Below, in pieces: positions 46,202 through 55,613 of a stretch of DNA of 64,000 nt (the first letter of the stretch is position 1; every line of letters starts with the position of its first letter). Source of the stretch: Paraflavisolibacter caeni (GTDB taxonomy: Bacteria; Bacteroidota; Bacteroidia; Chitinophagales; Chitinophagaceae); contig NZ_JAOTIF010000011.1 of the NCBI RefSeq assembly GCF_025628885.1, positions 62,001 to 126,000 on the forward strand. Direction: 5' to 3'. A program made the position numbers and the translations under genes. A model generated the notes under the pieces. That model was not told the origin of the DNA, did not search any database, and saw only the letters and a list, made by a program, of their open reading frames with translations.

Positions 46202-46774
46202 TTATTGGCTCGCTGATTCAGTTGGCTTCGACATATACTGGCGCATGAAATCAATTTTACCATCTTTATTAATTCGCCAAATTTCGTGCAGCAAGACCGT
46301 GGTTTTATTGCTATTCATATCTGTATCTTCTTCTCGTCCCCATACCAAAACCCAATCTTCGTTCCTATCAATACTCTTGGTCGGCATCCAGGCTTCTATT
46401 GTGCTCTTGGAGCTGGCAAGAGAGCCCCTGAACTTCTTTGCCAGGTACATAGCAGAATCTCTCCCTTTCACAGACTGACCGTTTGGAAACATCATGAATA
46501 CCGTATCGGCAAACATATCTGCGTGCCGGTCTGTTACATTGTCATCCCAGTCCTTCCAAATATCCAGTATAAGTTTGCCATGAGCTGGATTCCCAGGCAT
46601 AAATTTGGAAGAATACTCTGCCGTATAAGGCATGTCTAATTGTTCTGAAGAATATTCAGCTTTAACCTTCGTCTCTTTTTTATCTGATTTCGCTTTAGCA
46701 TTTTTCATTTTCTGGTCTTGTGTAAAGGCAATAGAGCAAAAAAGAAGCAACAAAGCTGTAAATACTGGTTTCAT
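46202..46774 (-). CDS. Exported NTF2-like protein (SnoaL/DUF4440 type)
   Basis: A 190-residue protein with a signal peptide (about 1-18, LLLFCSIAFTQD). The mature domain resembles NTF2-like folds: KLILDIWKDWDDNVTDRHAD, then FADTVFMMFPNGQSVKGRDS and LLHEIWRINKDGKIDFMRQY. Such small alpha+beta domains bind or process diverse small molecules. A Lys-rich segment precedes the domain. Periplasmic location is predicted; function unknown. Confidence 0.85.
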   Translation of the reverse strand: MKPVFTALLLLFCSIAFTQDQKMKNAKAKSDKKETKVKAEYSSEQLDMPYTAEYSSKFMPGNPAHGKLILDIWKDWDDNVTDRHADMFADTVFMMFPNGQSVKGRDSAMYLAKKFRGSLASSKSTIEAWMPTKSIDRNEDWVLVWGREEDTDMNSNKTTVLLHEIWRINKDGKIDFMRQYMSKPTESASQ

Positions 46775-46905
46775 TTCTAAAGTTTTAAGGATGACAAATA
46801 AATAAATGAGGCAGGTTTCAAGAAAGCACAGCGGCGTTTAAAGAGGGGGGAGAATGATGACATTAAATTACAAAACTTTTTATATCATATTGTACTTGGT
46901 TCCAT

Positions 46906-47322
46906 TTATGTATCCGTCATCATTTTATTTACCTCTCTGGCAGAAACATATTTATTTTCTATAAGCCAGAGAAGCATGTTTGCTCTTGCTTGTGCTTCTG
47001 ATCTACCAAAGGTGGTTTTAATGCGCGGATAACTTACATACTTTACTTCTTCACTGTTTTCCATGATTAGTTGAATACCGTTTATAGAGTTGGGTAAAGC
47101 TGCACCAAGTTCTGCTACTGTAAAAGCTGAAACATAGTTACCTTCCTCAATCACCCAATCAGCATCTGCCGATTTGAGCTCCAACGCTATAAAATCTGAC
47201 TGTATTTTAATTACAATGCCTCTATCATTATAATAGAGTAAGCTTTCTTGAATGATGCCGAATTCTTTCAATCGTTTGGCATGTACGAGAGGACATATCT
47301 GATCTTTCAAAACCATTACCAA
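46906..47322 (-). CDS. Conserved hypothetical protein
   Basis: A 138-residue soluble protein starting near MVLKDQICPLVHAKRLKEFG, with a beta-rich middle (SLLYYNDRGIVIKI) and helical end (ARANMLLWLIENKYVSAREV). Similar proteins occur repeatedly in Chitinophagaceae genomes without known function. The start may be the first or third codon (47322 or 47316). Confidence 0.75.
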   Translation of the reverse strand: MVMVLKDQICPLVHAKRLKEFGIIQESLLYYNDRGIVIKIQSDFIALELKSADADWVIEEGNYVSAFTVAELGAALPNSINGIQLIMENSEEVKYVSYPRIKTTFGRSEAQARANMLLWLIENKYVSAREVNKMMTDT

Positions 47323-47629
47323 GTATTTATTTCATTTGATGCCCATATTTTTGGCCGCATCCATAAACATTTACATATAGAAACCCTCCATTCCTGGAGC
47401 ATTTGCCATGAATCAAAGAGTAAGGATCTAACAGAATTGGGATAATTCTAAATGGCTTAGGATGGGGTAGAGGTGGTAATAAAATTGATATAAATGTAAA
47501 CTATTATTATTAATTTATATTATAGGTAATTATGATGAAAGGTATGATCAAACCTATTGGTTGTTTATACCATCTATACTTAATTTAGCAATACTCAATT
47601 AACATTGCAGTCAGTAAAAATATTATAGT
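47323..47629. other. Intergenic region between divergent genes, no gene seen
   Basis: 307 AT-rich bases between a minus-strand hypothetical gene and the plus-strand oxidoreductase. It must contain promoters for both. No recognisable repeat, tRNA or RNA was found. Confidence 0.5.
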
Positions 47630-48619
47630 ATGAATAAAATCAGATGGGGCATACTAAGCACAGCAAAAATTGGCAGGGAAAAGGTAATTCCGGCTTTGCA
47701 AAAAGGAAAATATTGCGATGTCATTGCAATTGCTTCTAGAAATATCGAGCAGGCTCAGGCAGCCGCAAAAGCCTTGGGTATCCCAAAGGTTTATGGAACC
47801 TATGAAGAGTTATTAAGTGATTCTGATATTAATGCGATCTATATTCCTCTGCCAAACCATATGCATGTGGAATGGGCAATGAAAGCTCTGGAGGCAGGCA
47901 AGCATGTATTATGCGAAAAACCCATTGGGCTTTCATCAGCAGAGGCCATTAAACTCCTGGATGCTGCACAACAGATGCCTCACCTTAAAATAATGGAAGC
48001 ATTTATGTATCGCTTTCATCCGCAATGGCAGCATGTCAAAAAACTGGTAGATGATGGTAGCATCGGAACCCTTAAAACAGTTCAGTCCTTCTTTTCTTAT
48101 TACAATGTCGACATGAATAACATACGCAACCGGAAAGACGCCGGCGGAGGTGGTATAATGGATATTGGCTGCTATTGTATTTCGATTGCACGCTTCCTGT
48201 TTAACAGAGAGCCTGAAAGGGTAGTGGGCACTGTAGAATATGATCCAAACTCGCAAACTGACCGACTTGCATCAGGTATCCTTGACTTCTCGACCGGGAC
48301 TTCCACATTTACTTGTTCTACCCAATTGATGCCATACCAAAGAGTAAACATTTTGGGTACTGAGGGCCGCATAGAAATCGAAATACCTGTAAATGCACCG
48401 CCTGATAAACCAACTCGTATATGGCTTCATTTAAAAGAGGGAACCGAGGAAATTGTGTTTGACCCGGTAGACCAGTATACCTTACAAGGAGATGCTTTTT
48501 CAAAGGCAATATTGGAAAATACTCCTGTTCCAACTGATCTGGAGGATGCCATTAATAACATGAAAGTGATCGAAGCTCTTTTCCAAAGCTTTGAGAAGAA
48601 TACATGGCAGAAACCCTAA
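47630..48619 (+). CDS. Gfo/Idh/MocA family oxidoreductase
   Basis: A 329-residue NAD(P)-dependent enzyme. The N-terminal Rossmann fold starts RWGILSTAKIGREKVIPAL. The signature CEKPIG with its catalytic Lys lies near residue 94 (GKHVLCEKPIGLSSAE), and the C-terminal half has the alpha/beta substrate domain. Family members reduce or oxidise sugars, inositols and related compounds. The substrate is not predictable here. A hairpin follows before the convergent lipoprotein gene. Confidence 0.93.
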   Translation: MNKIRWGILSTAKIGREKVIPALQKGKYCDVIAIASRNIEQAQAAAKALGIPKVYGTYEELLSDSDINAIYIPLPNHMHVEWAMKALEAGKHVLCEKPIGLSSAEAIKLLDAAQQMPHLKIMEAFMYRFHPQWQHVKKLVDDGSIGTLKTVQSFFSYYNVDMNNIRNRKDAGGGGIMDIGCYCISIARFLFNREPERVVGTVEYDPNSQTDRLASGILDFSTGTSTFTCSTQLMPYQRVNILGTEGRIEIEIPVNAPPDKPTRIWLHLKEGTEEIVFDPVDQYTLQGDAFSKAILENTPVPTDLEDAINNMKVIEALFQSFEKNTWQKP

Positions 48620-48625
48620 ATTTCC

Positions 48626-48661
48626 ATTACCATCGCCAGGTTTTAAAACCCGGCGATGGTA
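48626..48661. terminator. Hairpin between convergent genes
   Basis: Arms taccatcgcc(a)gg / cc(c)ggcgatggta surround a ttttaaaa centre. No T-run follows on either side, but the position after two convergent genes fits a transcription stop. Confidence 0.6.
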
Positions 48662-48677
48662 ACAAAATATACACCAT

Positions 48678-49433
48678 CTATTCTTTTACTAGATTTCCTT
48701 CTTGCTGTAATTCTATAAGCAATTTGTCAACAAGTTCTTTGCTCATTGCCTTTATGTTATTGTTATACTGCTCCAAATATTTCCAGGTAAGTTTTTTGGT
48801 TGATTGAAATGCCTTCAATGAGATGCCTTGGTCACGGTTAGGAACAGTGACTTCACCTTTTTTAGTTTCGACATTATCTTTCAGCAGCCGGTAAGACACA
48901 ACCATTTCCTCTGTTTGGGGCTCAATATAAATATGCTCCCAACCCGTGTATGCCACAACAAGAAAGATCATCGCGCCTTTGTCTCTCAGAGAAAAAATGG
49001 AGGGTACTTTTTCTATAGTAAGCTCCAGCTTTTGCCCATCTAGCTTTTTCTTCAGACCCTTGACATTAGCATAGGGCAATATCGTATTACTTAAATTAGA
49101 AACAGGTATATATGGATTTAAAGTTGACGTAGAGTAAAACTCCCATTGATAGTAAAATAAAGCAGGAATAAACTTGGTTTTGCCCTTCTTTGTTTCAGAA
49201 AGCCTGTCTTTAAAAGGTGTTTTTTCAATTTTTACACTGATGTAATCATTGCTTTTTACCTTAGTCGGAACATCTCTATATTGCTGATCGATCCACTTAT
49301 CCATTTTTCTCGGAGAAAAGCAACTGGAAAATATAATAACAATAAATAGGAGCGCAATAATAATTGTCTGGTAGGAAAAACTAAAGATAGCAGGTACCTG
49401 CCGGCCGAATTTTTTAGAGGATAGAGTAATCAT
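48678..49433 (-). CDS. Membrane/lipoprotein hypothetical protein
   Basis: A 251-residue exported protein with one hydrophobic segment (about 22-36, YQTIIIALLFIVIIF) followed by SSCFSP, which could act as a lipobox (Cys near residue 38). The mature part is beta-rich (KSNDYISVKIEKTPF, LRDKGAMIFLVVAYTGWEHI) and may be a folded periplasmic domain. No family recognised. Confidence 0.78.
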   Translation of the reverse strand: MITLSSKKFGRQVPAIFSFSYQTIIIALLFIVIIFSSCFSPRKMDKWIDQQYRDVPTKVKSNDYISVKIEKTPFKDRLSETKKGKTKFIPALFYYQWEFYSTSTLNPYIPVSNLSNTILPYANVKGLKKKLDGQKLELTIEKVPSIFSLRDKGAMIFLVVAYTGWEHIYIEPQTEEMVVSYRLLKDNVETKKGEVTVPNRDQGISLKAFQSTKKLTWKYLEQYNNNIKAMSKELVDKLLIELQQEGNLVKE

Positions 49434-49622
49434 AAGGTCAGTTTTGGCTGATATTGAATAAAGCAGTTTATTTACGCTTACGAAATTAGTCGACGTATTT
49501 TAACTGTCAAAAATCTAATACATCTTTAAATCTGCTCAGGTTTCCAATACCATCACCAAAATACCCAGTTTTCTATGATGCATTTTACATTTCCACCCCG
49601 ACTTATAGAGACCTTACTCCCT

Positions 49623-49737
49623 AGCTGAAGCATACCTAAGCCGTACTTTAGCTATACATCAGCCGTACTTAAGGCTAGGCTACTTCGACCATCCTTCGAT
49701 CATCCTTCGACCATCTTTCGACTATGCTTCGATCTGA
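49623..49737. repeat. Array of imperfect 11-bp tandem units
   Basis: About ten consecutive units keep an 11-base register. The right half has the clearest copies (cttcgaccatc, cttcgatcatc, cttcgaccatc, then diverged tttcgactatg); the left half repeats agccgtactt twice at a spacing of 22 bases. The period is close to one helical turn. Confidence 0.7.
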
Positions 49738-49887
49738 ATTGAGCAAATGCTCCTAAATAAGGGGAAAACAACCTACAGGCAGAACGCCCTGAAAGCCCTG
49801 AACGGAGGCAATGGAACTGAGCCTAAAGGTACAAAACCAATCCCCACTTTCCAAGTTTTGAACCCTTCCTCCAACACCCAACAAACT

Positions 49888-49920
49888 CCCGAAATCCGAA
49901 ATCCCAAATCCGAAATCTCA
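49888..49920. repeat. aaatccgaaatc-type repeat cluster
   Basis: Four copies of a related unit (gaaatcc, gaaatccc, aaatccg, aaatctc) lie about 70 bases before the helicase-nuclease start. The unit is a close variant of the AAATCGTAAAT repeats before yajQ and groEL. Confidence 0.55.
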
Positions 49921-49991
49921 ATACCCCGTTCTTCATTCGAATCATTCGTATTTATTTCCTAAACTTGCGAGAGTGTAAAAAGTCCAATAGC

Positions 49992-52900
49992 ATGCAGGAT
50001 ACCATTCTCGCCAGGCTTGAAACTTCCCGCAAGGAGTTGCTCGATCTAGGCTTACGTAACCCTTTATTGAATTTTAGGCCTCTTTCCACCAGGGGCGTGC
50101 TAATCGTCAACGAGAAGTCCGCCTTGGTATACGATGTGCTTATTGGGCAGGGCAAGAACATGACTTTTGCTCCTAGACCCGAAAAAGAGAAGCAATTAGA
50201 GATAATACCTGCTACTACTCCTTCCCAGGAAGTCTACGATACAAAACTCCAGACTCCAGAATCAGAGTCTGTCCTCCAGCATAAATTACTGAATACCTAT
50301 TATGCCGCCCGTACTAATATTGAAGAACAAGGGGTAAATACCTTATTTCTCGCATTGGGTATGTTGCATTGGTACGAGTCTGAGAATAGTTCAGAAGTAC
50401 GTAGAGCTCCGTTAGTATTGGTACCCGTTGCATTGGACCGGTCCAACGCACGCGAACGTTTTCGTTTACGCTACACATTGGAAGAAATAGGAGAGAACCT
50501 GTCCTTACAAGCGAAGATGAAAGCCGAATTCGGCATTTCAATACCCAACATGCCCGAAGAGGACGACTTCTCATTGGAAAGTTATTTTGATGAAGTCGCA
50601 TCCGCCACCAATCATTTGCCTCGCTGGAAGGTAGAACGCAATGAAATTGCACTAGGCTTTTTTTCCTTCGGAAAGTTTTTAATCTATAATGATCTTGATG
50701 TAACAAATTGGCCGCAAGAAAATAGCCCTTTACACCATCATGTTTTAAAAAGTCTTTTCAATGACGGCTTTAACGAGGCTCCGCCAACAGCCTCAGAAGA
50801 TGCCCATATTGATAGGGAAACTGTCGCAGATCAGCTTTTTCAGGTAGTGGATGCCGATAGTTCACAATTGTTGGCAATGTTGGCTGTGCATGAAGGACGC
50901 AATATGGTCATCCAGGGACCTCCTGGTACAGGAAAATCCCAAACCATCACCAACCTCATCGCAAATGCCATTGGGCAGGGCAAGAAGGTGCTTTTCGTCG
51001 CTGAAAAAATGGCTGCCTTGGAAGTAGTAAAGCGTCGGTTAGACAATGCCAATCTGGGTGAAGCCTGCCTGGAGCTGCATAGCCATAAAGCCAATAAAAA
51101 AGATCTGCATCAGGAGTTGAGGAAAGTATTGGAACTAGGTAGACCTGCCTTGTACCATCTGCAGCAGGAAGTTGCTTTACTGCACAAGTTGAGAGAAGAA
51201 TTAAATGATTATAGTTTTGCAATCAATACTGAAATTGGTAAAAGTGGTTTGACCGCCCAGAAGGTGATTGGTTTGTTGCTGCAGTTATCAAAAGCTATTA
51301 GCAACCATCAGTTACCTCGCATTGTTTTCCCTGATATTGCTGGCTTGGATAGTGCTAAGATACAAAGGGCCGAAGTCCTTGCTGATAAAATCCAGGCAAG
51401 GTTAAAGAGTATAGGAGTGCCTTCTCAATTATTGTTTTGGGGATGTGGTTTAAGGGTAATGCTGCCACATGAACAAGATATACTTTCTGAATTATTGAGA
51501 TCAGCAAAAGAAGCCGCAGAAGTGCTGAGGGATGAATCAAAGGAAATTGCTGAAGCGATCGGTGTAAAAATACCAGTCAATCGGGAGGAGTCCATGAAGC
51601 TGGCATCATGTGCACAATTGCTGTCTATAAAACCAGATCTAAGAGGTTTGAATATCAGGCATGGGGCTTGGTTACACAAACAGGCCGAAATTCAGGAAGT
51701 GCTGCAATCAGGTAAGAGGCTGGCTGAATTGCACCGTGCATATGAAGAAATTTTCCTTCCGGAAGCCTGGGATCAGGATGTGTTGGAAATAAGGCAGGAA
51801 CTGGTGGCCCACGGCAGCAAATGGTATAAGTTCATGATTGGCTCTTATAACAACGCAATCAAAAGGCTTAAGGCCATTAGCAAAAAACCTATACCTCAGG
51901 AAACAGAAGATAAATTGAAATGGGTTGACGACCTTCTGGAAGCGAAACGTTTGTCCAACATCTTGAAAGATCACGAGTCTTTGGCGTCTGACTTATTTGG
52001 CCTTCGCTGGCAGGGTGCAAGGTCCGCATGGGAAGAGTTAAATTCTGCTGCAATATATCTGGTCTCTGTCCATCAGCAATTGGCTGATAACATCGTTCCA
52101 AAAGAGATCCTGGATTATCTGGACTTGCACCAGAGTCCAGCCATTGCTGCTGATTTCTATAAAGTATTACTCGAAGTACTAAGTATTCATGGAAAGATTA
52201 TAGGTGAAGTTGTGTCAAAAACTGCTTTCAATGAATCGGTCCGATTCCAGGGTAAAACCCTATTGCACCAGCCTTTCGAATACCAAATGCAGTTGCTTTC
52301 ATCCTGGGCAGGGAATATTAGTGACATACATCTTGCCATTTCATGGAATAACCTGGCTGATATTGCTACTGAAGAAAAGCTGCTCAGCATGACAACCGTT
52401 GCTGAGAGCTGGCCTGAAGCAAAAGATCTTTTAAAAGCTGCTTTACAAAAAACTTGGTATGAATACCTGTTACAGACAGTGATTAATAATAATGCAGCCC
52501 TTCGAATCTTTGAACGTACTTCCCATGAAGAGGTGATCAAACAATTCAAACGCCTTGATGCGTTGAATTTCCAATACAACCGTGCCCGTGCAGCATTGCG
52601 TCATTGGGAGGGAATGCCCTCAGCTGATGGCGGCGGCCAGGTTACGGTAATTCGTACAGAGTTCAATAAGAAAGCACGTCACCTGCCCATTAGAAAATTG
52701 ATGGCAGAGGCAGGTCTGGCAATACAAGCTATCAAGCCGGTATTCATGATGAGCCCTCTTTCAATTGCCAATTTCCTGCCACCCGGTGCCTTGCAGTTCG
52801 ACCTGGTGATCTTTGATGAAGCCAGCCAGGTTCGTCCGGTTGAAGCACTGGGTGCTTTGCTCAGAGGAAAGCAACTGGTTGTTGTGGGGGATACAAAACA

Positions 52901-54641
52901 ATTACCCCCAACCTCCTTTTTCGATACAATGAATAGCGACTGGGAAGATGAAGAAAGCGTTACGGCCGACCTGCCTAGCATCTTGGGTATGTGCGATGCT
53001 CAGGGTGCCCCGCAACGTATGTTGCGTTGGCACTACCGTAGCCGGCACGAGTCCCTGATCCAACTGTCCAATCATCATTTCTATGAAAACAAACTGGTTG
53101 TATTTCCTTGTCCTGGATCGAAGCACAATGCCGGTCTGCTTTTCCATCATTTAAAAGATACCGTTTACGACCGTGGCAACACCCGCACCAATGCAAAAGA
53201 AGCTGAAATAGTCGCTGAAGCAGTATTGCAACATGCTCGAAAGCACCCTGGCCTGAGTCTAGGCGTAGTAGCCTTTAGTACCGCTCAGCGTGAGGCCATA
53301 CAAGATGCACTGGAGATTAGTAGAAAGAACAATCCTGATATAGAAACTTTTTTCAACAGTCATGCACATGAGCCTTTTTTTGTAAAGAACCTTGAAAATG
53401 TTCAGGGTGATGAGCGGGATGTGATCTTTATTTCAATAGGATATGGCCGCACAGCAGAAGGAGATGTCAGTATGTCGTTCGGTCCCTTGAACAATGAAGG
53501 CGGTGAAAAGAGGCTCAATGTATTGATTACTCGGGCCAAGCTTCGCTGCGAAGTGTTTACTAATCTCACTGCTGCTGACCTGGATACAAGCCGTACAAAA
53601 AGCTATGGTGTCATCGCTCTGAAAAGCTTTCTACATTATGCTCAGCATGGCCAGTTAAACATTCCACAAGAAACAGGTCATCCTGCAGATAGCCCCTTTG
53701 AGGAAGTAGTCGCACAGCAACTATCTGCTCTTGGATATATAGTTCGCAAGCAGGTTGGCTCTCAGGGATTTTACATTGATCTGGCAATCGTAGATCCGGA
53801 AAATCCGGGTCGCTATATTTTAGGTATCGAGTGTGATGGGGCCGCTTATCATTCTGCCCGTTCAGCCCGCGATAGAGACAGGCTGCGACAGCAAGTATTG
53901 GAAGCTATGGGCTGGAAAATGCACCGGATCTGGAGCACCGACTGGTTCCGTAATCCAGATCGTGAGTTAAAAAGGGTAGTAGAGGCTATAGATAATGCAT
54001 GGAAAGCAACTTTATTGGATGAGGAAGATGAAGACGAAGTTGTTGCAGAAACAGCACTCATCAGGGAAAGTATTTCAGATGAATCTGCTTCTTTATCTGC
54101 TTATCAGTTGGCCATACTTCCTGCTTCGATTGCAACACAGGAAATACACCGCCATTCTGTAGGAAGATTGGCTAATTGGGTAGAACAAGTAGTTGAGATA
54201 GAAAGCCCTGTGCATTTTGACGAAGTCGCTCGAAGAATTGTAGAAGCTGCCGGTGTAACAAGAATTGGTCCCCGCATCAAAGAGCACATTAAGCTGGCCG
54301 CAAAGTTTGCTATAGGTAATGGCCGAATTGTGCAGAAGGATGAGTTTCTCTGGCTGTCAGACATGCTCCAGCCAACACTTCGTGATCGATCTGACTTACC
54401 TGCTGCTTCTCGAAAGTTGAAATACATCGCACCTGAAGAGCTCCGGTTAGCTATTGAAAAAGTCATTCAGGATGCTGTGGCTATTAGCCCGGAAGCCGCT
54501 GTTCCTTTTGTTGCTCGCATGTTTGGTATGACAAGGATCACTGAAGACATGCGCAATGAATTACTCCAGTTAATCGAAGAAATGGTGGTCAAAAAGTCAA
54601 TTCAGAAAGAGGGGGATTTACTGAAGATGCAAATTCAATAA
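49992..54641 (+). CDS. DUF4011-helicase-Vsr-like nuclease-DUF3320 giant protein
   Basis: A 1549-residue protein (ATG 49992; a TTG nine codons earlier is weaker). DUF4011 spans about 1-290. A superfamily 1 (Upf1-like) helicase follows: Walker A GPPGTGKSQTITNLIANAIG at about 309, Walker B with DEAS at 942-945 (VIFDEASQVRPVEAL), motif III VVVGDTKQLPPTSF, and later LENVQGDERDVIF and NVLITRAK. A PD-(D/E)xK nuclease of the Vsr/MTES_1575 type (about 1236-1330; IDLAIVDPENP, GIECDGAAYH) and a C-terminal DUF3320 region complete it. The composition is GC-richer than neighbours (33 of 60 bases at 52801-52860). The architecture resembles single-gene anti-phage candidates (from memory; not checked); DNA unwinding plus cleavage is predicted. 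Confidence 0.9.
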   Translation: MQDTILARLETSRKELLDLGLRNPLLNFRPLSTRGVLIVNEKSALVYDVLIGQGKNMTFAPRPEKEKQLEIIPATTPSQEVYDTKLQTPESESVLQHKLLNTYYAARTNIEEQGVNTLFLALGMLHWYESENSSEVRRAPLVLVPVALDRSNARERFRLRYTLEEIGENLSLQAKMKAEFGISIPNMPEEDDFSLESYFDEVASATNHLPRWKVERNEIALGFFSFGKFLIYNDLDVTNWPQENSPLHHHVLKSLFNDGFNEAPPTASEDAHIDRETVADQLFQVVDADSSQLLAMLAVHEGRNMVIQGPPGTGKSQTITNLIANAIGQGKKVLFVAEKMAALEVVKRRLDNANLGEACLELHSHKANKKDLHQELRKVLELGRPALYHLQQEVALLHKLREELNDYSFAINTEIGKSGLTAQKVIGLLLQLSKAISNHQLPRIVFPDIAGLDSAKIQRAEVLADKIQARLKSIGVPSQLLFWGCGLRVMLPHEQDILSELLRSAKEAAEVLRDESKEIAEAIGVKIPVNREESMKLASCAQLLSIKPDLRGLNIRHGAWLHKQAEIQEVLQSGKRLAELHRAYEEIFLPEAWDQDVLEIRQELVAHGSKWYKFMIGSYNNAIKRLKAISKKPIPQETEDKLKWVDDLLEAKRLSNILKDHESLASDLFGLRWQGARSAWEELNSAAIYLVSVHQQLADNIVPKEILDYLDLHQSPAIAADFYKVLLEVLSIHGKIIGEVVSKTAFNESVRFQGKTLLHQPFEYQMQLLSSWAGNISDIHLAISWNNLADIATEEKLLSMTTVAESWPEAKDLLKAALQKTWYEYLLQTVINNNAALRIFERTSHEEVIKQFKRLDALNFQYNRARAALRHWEGMPSADGGGQVTVIRTEFNKKARHLPIRKLMAEAGLAIQAIKPVFMMSPLSIANFLPPGALQFDLVIFDEASQVRPVEALGALLRGKQLVVVGDTKQLPPTSFFDTMNSDWEDEESVTADLPSILGMCDAQGAPQRMLRWHYRSRHESLIQLSNHHFYENKLVVFPCPGSKHNAGLLFHHLKDTVYDRGNTRTNAKEAEIVAEAVLQHARKHPGLSLGVVAFSTAQREAIQDALEISRKNNPDIETFFNSHAHEPFFVKNLENVQGDERDVIFISIGYGRTAEGDVSMSFGPLNNEGGEKRLNVLITRAKLRCEVFTNLTAADLDTSRTKSYGVIALKSFLHYAQHGQLNIPQETGHPADSPFEEVVAQQLSALGYIVRKQVGSQGFYIDLAIVDPENPGRYILGIECDGAAYHSARSARDRDRLRQQVLEAMGWKMHRIWSTDWFRNPDRELKRVVEAIDNAWKATLLDEEDEDEVVAETALIRESISDESASLSAYQLAILPASIATQEIHRHSVGRLANWVEQVVEIESPVHFDEVARRIVEAAGVTRIGPRIKEHIKLAAKFAIGNGRIVQKDEFLWLSDMLQPTLRDRSDLPAASRKLKYIAPEELRLAIEKVIQDAVAISPEAAVPFVARMFGMTRITEDMRNELLQLIEEMVVKKSIQKEGDLLKMQIQ

Positions 54642-54657
54642 TTCCTCAATTCATACA

Positions 54658-55530
54658 CTAAAAGAACATAACTTTCCATGTAACCTCAAATGATCCAAGT
54701 GCAGGTAGGCAAATAATCCCTTCTTTATGTTCCAATTGTTGATCTGTATCCATGCGATCGGCAATACCACACCATGGTTCAATGCAGACAAAGTCGGCAC
54801 CTGGCGCTGCCCATAAACCAAGGAAAGGGAAACCTGAGAAGCTGAATTCCAGTCCATGTTCGGTCTTGTCTGACTGTAGCCGCACAGAATGGGACTGGAC
54901 ATGTTTTAATACCACAGCATCTTTGGCAAAAAGTTCTTTGGATAGAGGAAGAATAGTAGTGTCATTCAATAATGGGTTAGGGTGGAGCTCAATTAATCCA
55001 TCTTTGGTAATTGGCCAGCGCCCAGCCGTTTCCCTTTGATTAAAAACAAGACTGTAATCTTCATAAGCAGTGCCTTCTACTAAAGGTAATTTGAAGGCTG
55101 GATGGCCGCCAACTGAAAAGTACATATCTTCAGAAACCTCATTATTCTGAATAGAATATGTAACAGAAAGTTCTTCATCTTCTACCTTATAAGTAATATC
55201 AAAGGCAAATTGGAAAGGAAAGACCTTTGCCGTCTCTTCATTATCCTTGATCGAAAATGTTATAGAATCTTCATTATGATCAGTGACCTCAAATTCCATA
55301 TCACGGGCAAAACCATGTCGTGATAGTTGATAGGCTTTACCCTTATAGTAATAAGTGTTGTTCTTTAGGGTTCCAACAATAGGAAATAATACCGGAGACG
55401 TTTTAGCCCAGTATTTCGGGTCAGCATTCCACATATATTCGAGACCATTACCTGTATGCATAATGCTTGTAAGTTCGGCTCCTTTAGTCTTTATGCTTAC
55501 ACTGAGTTGACTGCTCTGGATCGTATACAT
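54658..55530 (-). CDS. Aldose 1-epimerase family protein
   Basis: A 290-residue beta-sandwich mutarotase-like protein of the LacX/YihR type. Conserved parts include IKTKGAELTSIMH, the WAKTSPVLFPIVGTLKN segment with its basic residue, RHGFARDMEFEV containing the catalytic His, and FLGLWAAPGADFVCIEPWCG. Such enzymes interconvert alpha and beta anomers of sugars. The substrate cannot be assigned. The gene runs towards the helicase gene, ending 16 bases after it. Confidence 0.92.
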   Translation of the reverse strand: MYTIQSSQLSVSIKTKGAELTSIMHTGNGLEYMWNADPKYWAKTSPVLFPIVGTLKNNTYYYKGKAYQLSRHGFARDMEFEVTDHNEDSITFSIKDNEETAKVFPFQFAFDITYKVEDEELSVTYSIQNNEVSEDMYFSVGGHPAFKLPLVEGTAYEDYSLVFNQRETAGRWPITKDGLIELHPNPLLNDTTILPLSKELFAKDAVVLKHVQSHSVRLQSDKTEHGLEFSFSGFPFLGLWAAPGADFVCIEPWCGIADRMDTDQQLEHKEGIICLPALGSFEVTWKVMFF

Positions 55531-55554
55531 GATGCTAAGATAACGTCAGAAATG

Positions 55555-55590
55555 AAAAAACCTATAAGGATTGTAGCTCCTTATAGGTTT
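55555..55590 (-). terminator. Terminator hairpin for the minus-strand small gene
   Basis: Stem aacctataagga / tccttataggtt with a seven-base loop; the minus strand shows a T-rich run after it. It closes the 55614-55919 gene before the epimerase promoter. Confidence 0.8.
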
Positions 55591-55613
55591 TCCGTTAAGC
55601 TTTGTTGAGCTTA

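Larger units (their letters stand above)
49434..49991. other. Repeat-rich spacer upstream of the helicase-nuclease gene
   Basis: About 560 bases without a convincing gene. It holds an 11-bp-periodic array (49623-49737) and an aaatccgaaatc-type cluster (49888-49920), described separately. The end (tttatttcctaaacttgcgag) contains TAAACTTG, one mismatch from TAnnTTTG, a possible promoter for the helicase gene. A 71-codon plus-strand frame here has no recognisable product and was not called. Confidence 0.55.

Noticed and set aside
49683-49737. The 11-bp array as a possible CRISPR
   Set aside because: Units are only 11 bases, with no unique spacers of 25-40 bases between them and no cas genes nearby.
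49747-49962. A 71-codon plus-strand frame in the helicase upstream spacer
   Set aside because: It is rich in repeat-derived residues, ends inside the AT-rich promoter region and has no recognisable product.
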